DNA of 29,141 nucleotides from Rhodospirillaceae bacterium. Lineage in GTDB: Bacteria > Pseudomonadota > Alphaproteobacteria > UBA8366 > GCA-2717185. Numbering within the stretch: position 1 is the stretch's first letter; every line of letters starts with the position of its first letter. Location: positions 1-29,141 of the forward strand of contig JABJJH010000399.1 of the NCBI GenBank assembly GCA_018660965.1, written 5' to 3'. Below, piece by piece: positions 7,136 to 15,034 of this stretch. Below the pieces are notes generated by a model, which worked only from the letters and a program-made list of their open reading frames with translations, had not been told where the DNA came from and ran no database searches. The translations under genes were made by a program, and so were the position numbers.

Positions 7136-7163
7136 TGTCCTGACGGTATTCAGGCGCACGATT

Positions 7164-7192
7164 TTGCAAACGCCCCACACCTGTATTATATT
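7164..7192 (+). promoter_or_regulatory. sigma-70-like promoter upstream of the IalB-family gene
   Basis: TTGCAA (7164-7169) and TATATT (7187-7192) are 17 bases apart. They lie between the membrane operon and the IalB-family gene, leaving an untranslated leader of about 85 bases. The match is good for this otherwise GC-rich DNA, but untested. Confidence 0.55.
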
Positions 7193-7285
7193 CTCGTGGA
7201 ATGTGAACGATCCATATCAATACGCACTCTCCTGCAATTTCTCGCCAATTCAGATAAGTCGCCACGCCGCGACGATAAGGAAATT

Positions 7286-7801
7286 ATGATGACATTAGTT
7301 TCGTATAGTCGCGCGTTTCTATTATTGGCCGCCATGACCGTCGCCGTTCCAGCGCACGCGCAGGACGCGCCAAAGGTTGGAGATCGATTGGGCGATTGGG
7401 TGTTTAATTGCCGCGCCTTGTCCGCCACGCAGACCATCTGCGGCGTCTCGCAGGGCCTTTCGGACACCAAGACAAAAAATCAGATCATGCAATTGACGGT
7501 GCAAAAATCCGCCACTGGCGCAAACCCGAGCCTTTTCGTCGTCCTGCCGCAAGGCGTGTACCTTGGCGAAAACGTGCAGGGCAAGATCAACGATAAAACC
7601 TCGCTGAAATTCATCTGGCAAAAATGCTCGAAGAATGGCTGTCAGGCGTCCGCGGCGCTGGACAAAGACACGGTGTCGGCCATGAAGAAGGGTCAAAAAC
7701 TCGAAATCGGGTTCAAGGTGACCGCGGACGGGAAAGTCATAAAAATAAACGCGTCCCTGAAAGGAATCGCAAAAGGCTTCGCGGCGCTGGACATCAAGTA
7801 A
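7286..7801 (+). CDS. IalB-family (invasion-associated locus B) secreted protein
   Basis: 171 residues from ATG 7286, with AAGGA upstream; a second ATG at 7289 is equally usable. It has an N-terminal signal peptide (AFLLLAAMTVAVPAHAQD, likely cleaved after AHA). The mature protein begins with KVGDRLGDWVFNCRAL and continues TQTICGVSQGL, FVVLPQGVYL and WQKCSKNGCQASAALD. The GDW...C...C pattern and the CxxxxC pair characterise the IalB family, periplasmic beta-sandwich proteins widespread in Alphaproteobacteria. The family is named after a Bartonella factor affecting erythrocyte invasion, but most members are in non-pathogens and lack a defined biochemical role. It appears to have its own promoter. 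There is no evidence here of an invasion function. Confidence 0.88.
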   Translation: MMTLVSYSRAFLLLAAMTVAVPAHAQDAPKVGDRLGDWVFNCRALSATQTICGVSQGLSDTKTKNQIMQLTVQKSATGANPSLFVVLPQGVYLGENVQGKINDKTSLKFIWQKCSKNGCQASAALDKDTVSAMKKGQKLEIGFKVTADGKVIKINASLKGIAKGFAALDIK

Positions 7802-7873
7802 GGCGGCGAATTAGGGGATGACGCGCAACCGATGATCAGCTTACGATTGGTTGAACCATAAGGAGCCCGCGCC

Positions 7874-8281
7874 ATGACAGACCGCCCGTCGCCCTTCCGG
7901 GGCATCCGCCACATCGCCTTCGCCGTCGCCAACCTGGAAGAATGCGAACGCTTCTACACCGAAATCATGGGCATGGAATTGCTCAGCCGCGCCAACGAAA
8001 ATCTGGTCTATCTGACCTGTGGCAACGACAATCTATCACTGTCGCGCGCCAAATCCGCGCCGTCGGACGGCGGCTGCATGGACCACTACGGGTTCATCGT
8101 GGAAACCAAACAGGATTTGGACGCTTGGCACGCCTTCATGACAGCCAATGACGTCAAGGTGTTGGACAACCCGCACGACCACGCCGACGGGGCGCGCAGC
8201 TTTCATTGCCAGGACCCGGCGGGCAACGTCATTCAACCGATCTATCATCCGGCGATTTCGGGGCAGCGCTTCACGTCGTAA
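7874..8281 (+). CDS. VOC-superfamily (glyoxalase/dioxygenase fold) protein
   Basis: 135 residues, a typical single-unit VOC protein. It opens with GIRHIAFAVANLEECERFYTEIMGMEL, a classical first beta-alpha-beta module with metal ligand His13, and has MDHYGFIV with His71. It ends with CQDPAGNVIQPIYHP, where the usual GNxIE metal-binding Glu is Gln121. An AAGGAG eight bases before ATG 7874 supports the start. Family members are metal-dependent lyases, isomerases, dioxygenases or resistance proteins that bind small ligands in a dimer. The Gln substitution may weaken or change metal binding, so no reaction is assigned. It stands between the IalB gene and the glycan locus with no clear partner. Confidence 0.82.
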   Translation: MTDRPSPFRGIRHIAFAVANLEECERFYTEIMGMELLSRANENLVYLTCGNDNLSLSRAKSAPSDGGCMDHYGFIVETKQDLDAWHAFMTANDVKVLDNPHDHADGARSFHCQDPAGNVIQPIYHPAISGQRFTS

Positions 8282-8364
8282 TTGGCCGCTGCCCTGGCGC
8301 CGCCTTCAGTCGCGCCAGTGGTTCGAACGATCCAACCGGAATAAACTCATGATTTGCGAGGACC

Positions 8365-9759
8365 ATGCCTCTAAATATTGACCGGTCGCCACACAGGCGC
8401 GGCCTGATCATCATTATCGCCGTCTACCTGGTGGCGAACGCCCTTATCTTGGCCCTGGTGAATCCCGATGTAAAATTGACGCAAGCCGCCGATGGCGGGT
8501 CATGGCAAACGCCGGCGCTGGCGCTGCTCGCCCATGGCGGCTTCGTCGATCTTGACGACCCGTCGCGTCCCGACACGTACCGACCGCCGATGTATCCATT
8601 ATTCCAGGCCGGGGTGATGATGGTCGCCGGCGTCGACGCGATTGTGGTCGCACAAATTCTGCTTTTGCTTTTCGTTGGCCTGATGTTCCGAAACTTTGTG
8701 CGGGATTGGTTACCCGGCTGGGAAAACATCGGCATGGCGCTACTGGTGTTTAATCCCAATGTGCTCTCCAAGGCGCATTTCGTGCAAAGTGAGATACTTT
8801 TTTTAACCTTTGTCACCCTAGCGTTCTGGGCGACGGCGAAATATGTCAAAACAGGAGGCTCGTGGCGATATGCGCTCGGCGCGGGGCTGGGCGTGGCGCT
8901 CGCCTGCCTGACCCGTCCGACGGCGCAGTTCCTGCTTTTCGCCTTGCCGGTATTGTTCCCGTTGCTGGCGGCGGTTAGCGGACGATTCGTGGCTTACCGT
9001 ATCGCGTTTTTGCACGGAGCCGGAACGTTCGCGTGTGCGCTGATTGTGATTGCGCCCTGGGTTGCTTTCGTCGCGTCCCTTGGGCACGGCGTCGCGCTTT
9101 CGGACAGCGCCGGCAAATACCGCTATGTCTGGGATCAGGTCGTCATGATCGACGCCCAATCGAAGGGGCTGTCCTATCATGAGACCGAATCGCGCTTAAC
9201 GGCGCCAGGCGGCGCGGAACACGACTTCATCGCCGATCAGGGAGAGGCCTGGAACCGCATGAACGTCCCGGAACGGAACCGCGCCCTGATCGAAGTGGGC
9301 ATTAAAAAATTGCTGTCCTATCCGTTGGCGGATTTCGCAAAGGCGCTGTACCGTTCCCAGATGCAGTTTTATTTTGCCGGCGGCGCGGGAAATTGGCACA
9401 ACTTGTTTAACATCGACGCCGGAAAAGTGGAGAAAGCCTGGTTTTCCGGCGCCCAGGACGACGGCTGGAATTTGCTCGTGCGGCTGTTTTCGGGCCTGTC
9501 GCCATTGGGCGCGACATTCAGCGTCATCGCGATCGGGTTCGTGGTCGTGGCCCGGATCGTAGGCGTGGTCGGTCTGGCGACGCTGGCGGCGCGCGGACGA
9601 TGGGACTTGCTGATGATGTTGTGCGGCGTCATTGCGTATTTCGCCTTCGTGCATGTTTTCGTGGGAAATTCCCGGTATCGAATTGCGGTCGAGCCAATGT
9701 TGATGTTCCTGATGCTGTCCGGCTTTGACGGCCTGCGGCGTTGGACCAAACGGTCCTGA
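8365..9759 (+). CDS. GT-C fold glycosyltransferase, family 39-like, integral membrane
   Basis: 464 residues with about ten hydrophobic helices from residue 14 onward. The first loop carries an acidic/aromatic stretch leading to DTYRPPMYPLFQAGVMMV, the RPP(L/M)YP pattern of ArnT/PMT-like GT-C enzymes, and the C-terminal part has GNSRYRIAVEPMLMFLML. Such enzymes take a sugar from a polyprenyl-phosphate donor and place it on a protein, lipid or glycan on the periplasmic side. GAGG upstream of ATG 8365 supports the start. It begins the glycan-related part of the window and is followed by a 2-oxoglutarate oxygenase. Donor and acceptor are unknown; a membrane protein of another GT-C-like family is the main alternative. 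Confidence 0.75.
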   Translation: MPLNIDRSPHRRGLIIIIAVYLVANALILALVNPDVKLTQAADGGSWQTPALALLAHGGFVDLDDPSRPDTYRPPMYPLFQAGVMMVAGVDAIVVAQILLLLFVGLMFRNFVRDWLPGWENIGMALLVFNPNVLSKAHFVQSEILFLTFVTLAFWATAKYVKTGGSWRYALGAGLGVALACLTRPTAQFLLFALPVLFPLLAAVSGRFVAYRIAFLHGAGTFACALIVIAPWVAFVASLGHGVALSDSAGKYRYVWDQVVMIDAQSKGLSYHETESRLTAPGGAEHDFIADQGEAWNRMNVPERNRALIEVGIKKLLSYPLADFAKALYRSQMQFYFAGGAGNWHNLFNIDAGKVEKAWFSGAQDDGWNLLVRLFSGLSPLGATFSVIAIGFVVVARIVGVVGLATLAARGRWDLLMMLCGVIAYFAFVHVFVGNSRYRIAVEPMLMFLMLSGFDGLRRWTKRS

Positions 9760-9843
9760 TAAACGGGCCATATAGCAGGATAATTCCAGGCTGCGACGAC
9801 GCGACCGATTGCCGGTCCCCTTTGAAACTGCTATCCACAGCGA

Positions 9844-10668
9844 ATGCAAATCGTCGATTATGATCGCCTGTCCGAGAGGGAATCCGAGTTGGCCGCCGCG
9901 TTCGCGGACGCCGAGCCGTTCCCGCACATGGTGATCGACGACTTTCTCGATGTCGGGGCGTGCGCGGCGATCCTCGAGGAATTCGACAGGCCTGATGAAA
10001 CCGACATCTGGGGCCATTACGTTCACTACAATGAACGCAAACTCGGCGCCACCCAGCTTGATAAAATGGGCCCGCGGACGCAGGCGGTGGTGCGGGAACT
10101 ATCGTCCCCTAAATTCCTGGCGTGGCTGGAGCGGATGACCGGGATATCCGGGCTGATTCCCGATCCCGAGTTGGACGGCGGCGGTCTGCATAAAATCGAA
10201 CGCGGCGGCTACCTCAACATACATGTCGATTTTCTAGCCCATACGACGCACCGAAACTGGAGCCGCCAACTCAACTTGCTGATTTATCTGAACCGTGATT
10301 GGGACGAGTCCTACGGCGGCGCGCTTGAGCTGTGGGACAAAAACATGACGCGCCGGGTTCGCGAGGCGGCGCCGTTATTCAACCGATGCATAATTTTTCC
10401 CACCACGCCGGGATCCTATCACGGCCACCCCACCCCGTTGAGCTGTCCCGAGGGTGAAAGCCGTAAATCGCTTGCGCTCTACTATTTTCGCGATGAGGGA
10501 AAACCGCAGCGATTGACGCCGACGAATTACCGAGCGCGACCGGAGGAACCGTTCTGGAAACACGGACTGGTCGCCGCTGACCGTTGGGCGCTGCGCGCCT
10601 ATTCATTCATGAAGCGCTACGTGGGGTTGCGCGACGGCATAATACAAAGGTTGCTCAAGCGGTTTTAG
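9844..10668 (+). CDS. 2-oxoglutarate/Fe(II)-dependent oxygenase (prolyl-hydroxylase-like)
   Basis: 274 residues. The double-stranded beta-helix motifs are visible: GGYLNIHVDF gives the metal ligands His127 and Asp129, SYHGHP supplies the distal His (193 or 195), and ESRKSLALYYF has Arg207 for 2-oxoglutarate. The core LNLLIYLNRDWDESYGGALELW is typical of the 2OG-FeII_Oxy_3/Tpa1-like group. Members hydroxylate proteins, amino acids or small molecules using O2 and 2-oxoglutarate in the cytoplasm. Its position between two glycosyltransferase genes suggests glycan or lipid tailoring, but this is inference. The 3' end overlaps the convergent GT2-methyltransferase gene by 14 bases. No strong ribosome site is seen before ATG 9844. 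Confidence 0.85.
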   Translation: MQIVDYDRLSERESELAAAFADAEPFPHMVIDDFLDVGACAAILEEFDRPDETDIWGHYVHYNERKLGATQLDKMGPRTQAVVRELSSPKFLAWLERMTGISGLIPDPELDGGGLHKIERGGYLNIHVDFLAHTTHRNWSRQLNLLIYLNRDWDESYGGALELWDKNMTRRVREAAPLFNRCIIFPTTPGSYHGHPTPLSCPEGESRKSLALYYFRDEGKPQRLTPTNYRARPEEPFWKHGLVAADRWALRAYSFMKRYVGLRDGIIQRLLKRF

Positions 10669-12199
10669 ATGAATTTTCGTCTATTTCGCGGGCGCGGACG
10701 CCTGAGCGCTCGTGCGCCGCATCCAACAGCGTCTCGAGAATTGGGCGCGCTTGAACGACCATGAAAATTTGATACGAAAACATCGATTTCCAAATCCGGA
10801 TCAACGCCCTGTTGATCCAAAGCAACGCCGTGCTGAACCAATTGTCGCCGAAGGCGAGCGGAAACGGCACGGGAATTCCCACGACCTCTTTCACATCGAA
10901 GCCCGCTTGCGCAAACAGCCGGTGCAGCGTGGCGAAGGTGAAAAGGCGCGTATGGGTCAAATCAAGGATGCCGCGCTTGCCATAATTGAACAGTCCAAAG
11001 AGATGCAGGAAACGCGTCACCGCGAAGGCGACGTTGCCGGTGCTGACGATCAGCGAAGTGTTCGGCGACGGCGCCGCGGCGCGGCGCAGCTGAGCGACAA
11101 ATTCCTCGGGCGCGGCAAGATGTTCGATAACGTCAAGCAACAGAACACGGTCAAAATCGGCAAGCGGCGTCGGGGGCGGTCCCGCGTTCAAGTCATGAAG
11201 GATGAAGGCGTCGAGCTTGTTGCCTTCGGCGAGCGGAAACATGTCGACGCCCGTTACGACAGCGTTTCGTTCCTGGCGCAAAAGCACGCCCATGTAACCC
11301 CCGGCACAGCCGAGGTCGAGGATTCGAGCGCCCGGTCCCACACGCGCCAGCGTCTCGGTATGCGGGCTGCAATAGTCGCGCTTGATTTCGTAATGGGCGT
11401 TCTCAATCTCTGTTGTGCGACAATCGTATTTAGGATCGTAGAGGAGGTTTAATTCCTGTGCGCGGGACATGAGCACCGCCTTGACCACGTCCCAGGCGTA
11501 TTTCAAACCATCCACATGACATATCTCATCACCGTAGTAAGTCGGGATCGGCAGCTCGCGAATGCGAAGCCCGGCAAACACAAACTGGATGATGATTTCC
11601 GTATCAAAATGAAAGACGTCGCTATTTAGATGAAACGGAATGTTCCGTAGCGCGGCGACCGAATAAACACGGTAGCCGGAATGGAATTCGGTTAAGTCGG
11701 TGCGAAGCATCCGGTTCTCGAGCCAGCTCAGGATTTTGTTTCCGACAAATTTGTATAAGGGCATGCCGCCGCGCAACGCGGCGCCGCGCGTCATCATGCG
11801 CGATCCAAACACGGCGTCAGCCGCGCCCTCGGTCAGCGGCGCCATCAGGTCGGGCAGGCATTCAGGCGCGTATTGCCCATCGCCATGCACCAGGGCCACG
11901 AAATCGAAGCCCCGTTCGATGGCGAAGTGATAGCCGATCTTCTGATTGCCGCCGTACCCCTGATTAACCGGATTATACAATATATGCAGCGTAAACGGCA
12001 GTTCCTCGGCCTGTTTCAAGGCGTGGCCGCGCTCGAAAGTGCCGTCCTTTGACGAATCATCGATGATAAGAATTTCAACGTGATACGCCTCGGCGAGGTC
12101 GTGCGGTATGCGCCGCAACACGCCCTCGATCGTTCGCTCCGCATTATAGGCGACGATAAAGACGAGCAGACGCTGTTTATCCTTGGTCGGGCTGATCAT
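10655..12199 (-). CDS. bifunctional GT2 glycosyltransferase / class I methyltransferase
   Basis: 514 residues from ATG 12199 (a GTG directly before it could also serve). Residues 10-235 are a DPM1-like GT-A domain: FIVAYNAERTIEGVL, IIDDSSKDGT, NQGYGGNQKIGYHFAIERG and the metal-binding HGDGQYAPE. Residues 270-450 form a class I methyltransferase with RILDLGCAGGYMGVLLRQE and LLLDVIEHLAAPEEFV. A single protein could transfer a sugar, perhaps to a polyprenyl phosphate, and methylate a product, or the two domains may serve different steps. The C-terminus has hydrophobic stretches (NWFSTALLWINRALIRIW) that may touch the membrane. It reads opposite to its neighbours, converging on the oxygenase gene and divergent from the ABC transporter gene across about 390 bases. 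Confidence 0.85.
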   Translation of the reverse strand: MISPTKDKQRLLVFIVAYNAERTIEGVLRRIPHDLAEAYHVEILIIDDSSKDGTFERGHALKQAEELPFTLHILYNPVNQGYGGNQKIGYHFAIERGFDFVALVHGDGQYAPECLPDLMAPLTEGAADAVFGSRMMTRGAALRGGMPLYKFVGNKILSWLENRMLRTDLTEFHSGYRVYSVAALRNIPFHLNSDVFHFDTEIIIQFVFAGLRIRELPIPTYYGDEICHVDGLKYAWDVVKAVLMSRAQELNLLYDPKYDCRTTEIENAHYEIKRDYCSPHTETLARVGPGARILDLGCAGGYMGVLLRQERNAVVTGVDMFPLAEGNKLDAFILHDLNAGPPPTPLADFDRVLLLDVIEHLAAPEEFVAQLRRAAAPSPNTSLIVSTGNVAFAVTRFLHLFGLFNYGKRGILDLTHTRLFTFATLHRLFAQAGFDVKEVVGIPVPFPLAFGDNWFSTALLWINRALIRIWKSMFSYQIFMVVQARPILETLLDAAHERSGVRAREIDENSSKTA

Positions 12200-12316
12200 C
12201 ACGCCATCAATACCGTTTTAATCTCTCGTGACGCAACCCTGTCCCTGGATTATGAAACCCCACAAGTGCTCTTCCATGAGCGTTGACCTGAACGGGGGCT
12301 TGGTGTTAACAATCAG

Positions 12317-12355
12317 CCGCACACTGCCCGAAAAATGAACTTTCGGGGAGTGCGG
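12317..12355. repeat. intergenic inverted repeat / hairpin
   Basis: CCGCAC (12317-12322) pairs with GTGCGG (12350-12355), and CCCGAAA (12327-12333) pairs with TTTCGGG (12341-12347). This gives 13 base pairs interrupted by a small 4/2 internal loop around a 7-base loop. No T-run follows on either strand, so it is not an ordinary intrinsic terminator. It could be an operator, an RNA leader element or part of a small RNA. Confidence 0.6.
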
Positions 12356-12560
12356 TAGCTGTTCGAGGCGGCAATTAAGAAAAATATCGCCAGCAGCACA
12401 TGACCACGGGCATCGGCCCCTGAAAACAAACACCGGACAAGATCATCCGCCGCAGAACCAAGCCGACCGCGCATTTTTATGCCGGTGAAACCGTGACAGA
12501 ACCGAACCAGGACCCATTCATTCATATTGGCTTAAGCAAGGCAGTCTCGACAATATTTCG

Positions 12561-12572
12561 AGCAACGTTGCT
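12561..12572. promoter_or_regulatory. perfect palindrome upstream of the ABC transporter gene
   Basis: AGCAACGTTGCT is a perfect 12-base palindrome centred about 26 bases before ATG 12592 and only two bases before a TATAAA. A site here would overlap the promoter and could be a repressor operator. Chance occurrence cannot be excluded. Confidence 0.35.
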
Positions 12573-12591
12573 TCTATAAAATAACGTCATC

Positions 12592-14382
12592 ATGAAAAAC
12601 TTACTGAGATATTGGCGCTTTTTAGCGGCGAATGGCGGGGTGCGCCGACGCCACGCTGCCTTGATTTTGTGCCTTGGCGCGGGCGCGGTCTTCGCTGAAG
12701 CGCTTGGCTTGACCATGATGTTGCCGGTCATCGAATACATTGACCTTGGCGGAGATTTATCCGCGCTTGAATCGAAGAACGCCATTTGGACATCCCTGAT
12801 CGGGGCGGCGGCCTTTCTGGGCGTCGGCGTTAATCTAGGCGTGATGACCGGGTTCGTTGTGGGCGCCGTCATCTTGCGGCAAGGCTTCGATTATTTTCAC
12901 GCCGTCATAATGGCGTCCGTATCGGCCCAAATTCAAAGACGGCTGCGTCTGCAATCCTATGACCAGTTTCAGACCAGCCGGTTACGGTTCGTGCACAATT
13001 TGGGTAGTGGGCCGTTCCTGAATCTGATGGATCGCCAAGCGGAAGGCGCCTCCCGGATTATGGCCAGCTGCGCCAATTTTGCGAAATACGTTTTCACCTT
13101 CGTGGTTTATGCAGGGGTGATGGTGGCGGCGGCGCCACTCTCCAGCATTGCCTCCATTATTATGATGGCGTTTCTGATCCTGGTTGTGCAGCGATATGTC
13201 CAGCGGACACGCGCACTTTCCCAAGCGATGATCGCCTTCAGGTCAGACTATACGGGATTTGTCGGCGAATCCTTCCGCGCGGCGCGCACCGTTCGAATTT
13301 TCGGTTTACAGACCCATCAAGGCGAACAAGTGGATCGGCTGACCCAGCGTTACAGCACCTTGGCGATTGATCTGGCGCGCATGGCGGCGCGCGTTCCCTT
13401 GATTATCGCGCCGCTGATCGCGGCGGCGGTCATGGGATACCTTTATATCACATTTACCTACCTGGACATGACCACCGGCGCGATCACGCTGTTCGCGCTG
13501 ATCTTGATGCGGCTGGCGCCCTCGGCGCAAAATTTCGCCAGACAGCAACAGCAATTCGCGCTGTTCGGCGCCAATCTGGAAGCGTTGGCGGCTTTCGGGG
13601 ACGAAGCGAATGGCGAGCGGGAAAGTTCAGGCGGCGTGACGAGGCCCGGTCGCCTTGAAAACAGCGTAACGTTCAAGGACGTCAGCTTCACGTATCCCGG
13701 TGCGGTGCGACCATCGTTGGACCGCGTAAGCGTCGTGTTGAAAGCAGGAACGGTGACCGCGATCAAAGGACCGTCGGGGGCCGGCAAATCAACCTTCGTG
13801 GATTTGCTGCCGGCCCTGATCCAACCCGATAGCGGCGAAATTCTCTATGACGGCGCGCCACTGGAAAGCTTTAACAAACAAGCGTTGCGTGACCTGGTTT
13901 CCTACGCGGCGCAGGAAGCGTTTTTGTTCTCCGGGACCGTGCGGGACAATATCCGGCTATCCCGGCCGGACGCGGACGAGGCGGCGGTCGAGGCGGCGTG
14001 CAAGGCGGCCTACGCCCATGAATTCATCGTCAAATTGCCAGGCGGTTATGATGCGGATTTAGGAGAAGCCGGTGGAAAATTATCCGGTGGGCAAAAACAG
14101 CGCCTCGCCCTGGCGCGCTGTTTCCTGCGCGAAGCCAGCATTCTGATCCTGGACGAACCGACCAGCGCGCTAGATCCGAAATCCGAGGAAATGGTGCGTC
14201 GCGCCATTCGTGATTACGTGGATAGTCATGGGGCGCTGGCGCTGGTCATCGCCCACAGGGACACGACCGTCGCCAACGCCGACGCGGTGGTGGAGCTGGA
14301 AGACGGTCGAATCATCACCCACGGACAAAACCGGACTTCCGCCGATGATGTCTCTGCACGGCGTGAGGTCGCCAGGTCGTGA
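12592..14382 (+). CDS. ABC exporter, fused permease and ATPase (lipid/oligosaccharide flippase type)
   Basis: 596 residues. The first 330 or so contain about six hydrophobic helices of a type IV exporter domain. The nucleotide-binding domain follows with the Walker A loop GPSGAGKST (about 393-401), Q-loop AAQEAFLFSGTVRDNI, signature LSGGQKQRLALARC (about 496) and Walker B ILILDEPTSALD with a following His (VIAHRD). All catalytic elements are intact. Single-chain half-transporters of this type dimerise to flip lipid-linked glycans, lipids or peptides; the setting favours export of a lipid-linked glycan (PglK/MsbA-like), though the substrate is not deducible. Its TGA overlaps a GTG that begins a decayed aldo/keto reductase gene, showing that it once headed a longer coupled operon reaching towards pseB. 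Confidence 0.9.
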   Translation: MKNLLRYWRFLAANGGVRRRHAALILCLGAGAVFAEALGLTMMLPVIEYIDLGGDLSALESKNAIWTSLIGAAAFLGVGVNLGVMTGFVVGAVILRQGFDYFHAVIMASVSAQIQRRLRLQSYDQFQTSRLRFVHNLGSGPFLNLMDRQAEGASRIMASCANFAKYVFTFVVYAGVMVAAAPLSSIASIIMMAFLILVVQRYVQRTRALSQAMIAFRSDYTGFVGESFRAARTVRIFGLQTHQGEQVDRLTQRYSTLAIDLARMAARVPLIIAPLIAAAVMGYLYITFTYLDMTTGAITLFALILMRLAPSAQNFARQQQQFALFGANLEALAAFGDEANGERESSGGVTRPGRLENSVTFKDVSFTYPGAVRPSLDRVSVVLKAGTVTAIKGPSGAGKSTFVDLLPALIQPDSGEILYDGAPLESFNKQALRDLVSYAAQEAFLFSGTVRDNIRLSRPDADEAAVEAACKAAYAHEFIVKLPGGYDADLGEAGGKLSGGQKQRLALARCFLREASILILDEPTSALDPKSEEMVRRAIRDYVDSHGALALVIAHRDTTVANADAVVELEDGRIITHGQNRTSADDVSARREVARS

Positions 14383-14740
14383 CGTTGGCCCTTGGCGCGG
14401 CGCAATTTGGATCGCCGTATGGGATAACGCGCCCGGCGGACCAGGTTCGCGACGACGTTCTTCGCGGCATCTTCGCCGCCGCCTCTTTGGATGTGTCCAT
14501 GGTGGACACATCCTCCCGCCTATGGCGATTCGGAGTCTCGATTGGGGGCGGCGACGCTCGACCCGGTTCTTGAAGTTCAAACCAAAACCAGAGGTGGGAC
14601 GCTCAACCTTGCCATGGACGCCGCCAGGGTGGATTTCGAGCAGTCCAAAAGGCGCCTCAGACGCAGCGCGTTCGACAGTTTTCTAATTCACAGCGTCGAT
14701 CAGCTTTTACCGAAGGCGGCGGGGCCATTGGTCTGGTCCG
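14379..14740 (+). pseudogene. aldo/keto reductase remnant, frameshifted and truncated
   Basis: GTG 14379 overlaps the ABC transporter stop and starts TLALGAAQFGSPYGIT, a classical aldo/keto reductase N-terminus. That frame reads to MVDTS near 14512 and then loses similarity, while the next frame continues PAYGDSESRLGAA, VLEVQTKT, VDFEQSKRRLRR and DSFLIHSVDQLLPKAAGPLVW. Removing one base near 14512-14517 restores a continuous VDTSPAYGDSE. The Asp/Tyr/Lys/His tetrad is all present, but split over two frames. Similarity stops near 14740, after roughly 120 of an expected 290 or so residues, where a GNAT remnant takes over. Related reductases are often found in nonulosonate and glycan clusters. 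The frame evidence is direct; a sequencing error could explain the shift but not the missing C-terminal half. Confidence 0.82.
14489..14513. repeat. 11-bp perfect inverted repeat at the frameshift
   Basis: The arms GGATGTGTCCA (14489-14499) and TGGACACATCC (14503-14513) are exact reverse complements separated by TGG. The right arm ends at the point where the aldo/keto reductase frame shifts. Such a structure can promote replication slippage or template switching, and can also cause sequencing or assembly errors. Confidence 0.85.
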
Positions 14741-14926
14741 GGATTACGCCTTTGGCGGCCGCGCCTTACATAAAGTGACCTGCGGTACTTACGCCTGCAA
14801 TCATGGGTCCGAAGCAACCTTCGCCAAGCAGGACTTTCAGGTCGAGGCGATTTTCACGAGCATGTCATGCTCGATGGGCAGTTCGAGAATGTCGTGCGAA
14901 TGACCTGTTTCGCTCCGAATTCATGA
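14727..14926 (+). pseudogene. GNAT acetyltransferase C-terminal remnant (PseH-like)
   Basis: From about 14727 the frame reads IGLVRDYAFGGRALHKVT, then CGTYACNHGSEATFAKQDFQVEAIF. After a one-base shift near 14853 it continues HEHVMLDGQFENVVRMTCFA to TGA 14924-14926. The pattern LxxDYAFgxxxLHKVtxgxyAxNxgSxxxFxKxgFqvEG...HvmldGxfxdvvrm is the C-terminal half of RimJ/RimL-type GNAT enzymes, the kind used as nonulosonate-pathway N-acetyltransferases. The first half, including most of the acetyl-CoA loop, is gone, and the remnant abuts the truncated aldo/keto reductase, implying one deletion that fused the two. It lies 108 bases before pseB, so it was probably a pathway gene. The family is recognisable; the PseH assignment is inference from position. 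Confidence 0.75.
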
Positions 14927-15034
14927 ACCGGCAAATTTTTGCAACATTCGAATAACTAAAGGCTGATCGATGACCTTGTTTAACTTTCTGGGTGCGGCGG
15001 TGCGACCGAACCATTTTTATGGAGACCACTTGGA

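Larger units (their letters stand above)
12200..12591. other. long divergent intergenic region
   Basis: About 390 bases lie between the divergent GT2-methyltransferase and ABC transporter genes. I see no convincing coding sequence on either strand. It holds a long imperfect hairpin (12317-12355) and a 12-base perfect palindrome just upstream of the ABC gene (12561-12572), followed by a TATAAA at 12575-12580. No paired -35 box was found. This is probably the control region for both genes. Confidence 0.5.

Noticed and set aside
7139..7154. Hairpin CCTGA/TCAGG after the third gene of the membrane operon, as a terminator
   Set aside because: Only five base pairs and no T-run follow, so it cannot be supported as an intrinsic terminator.
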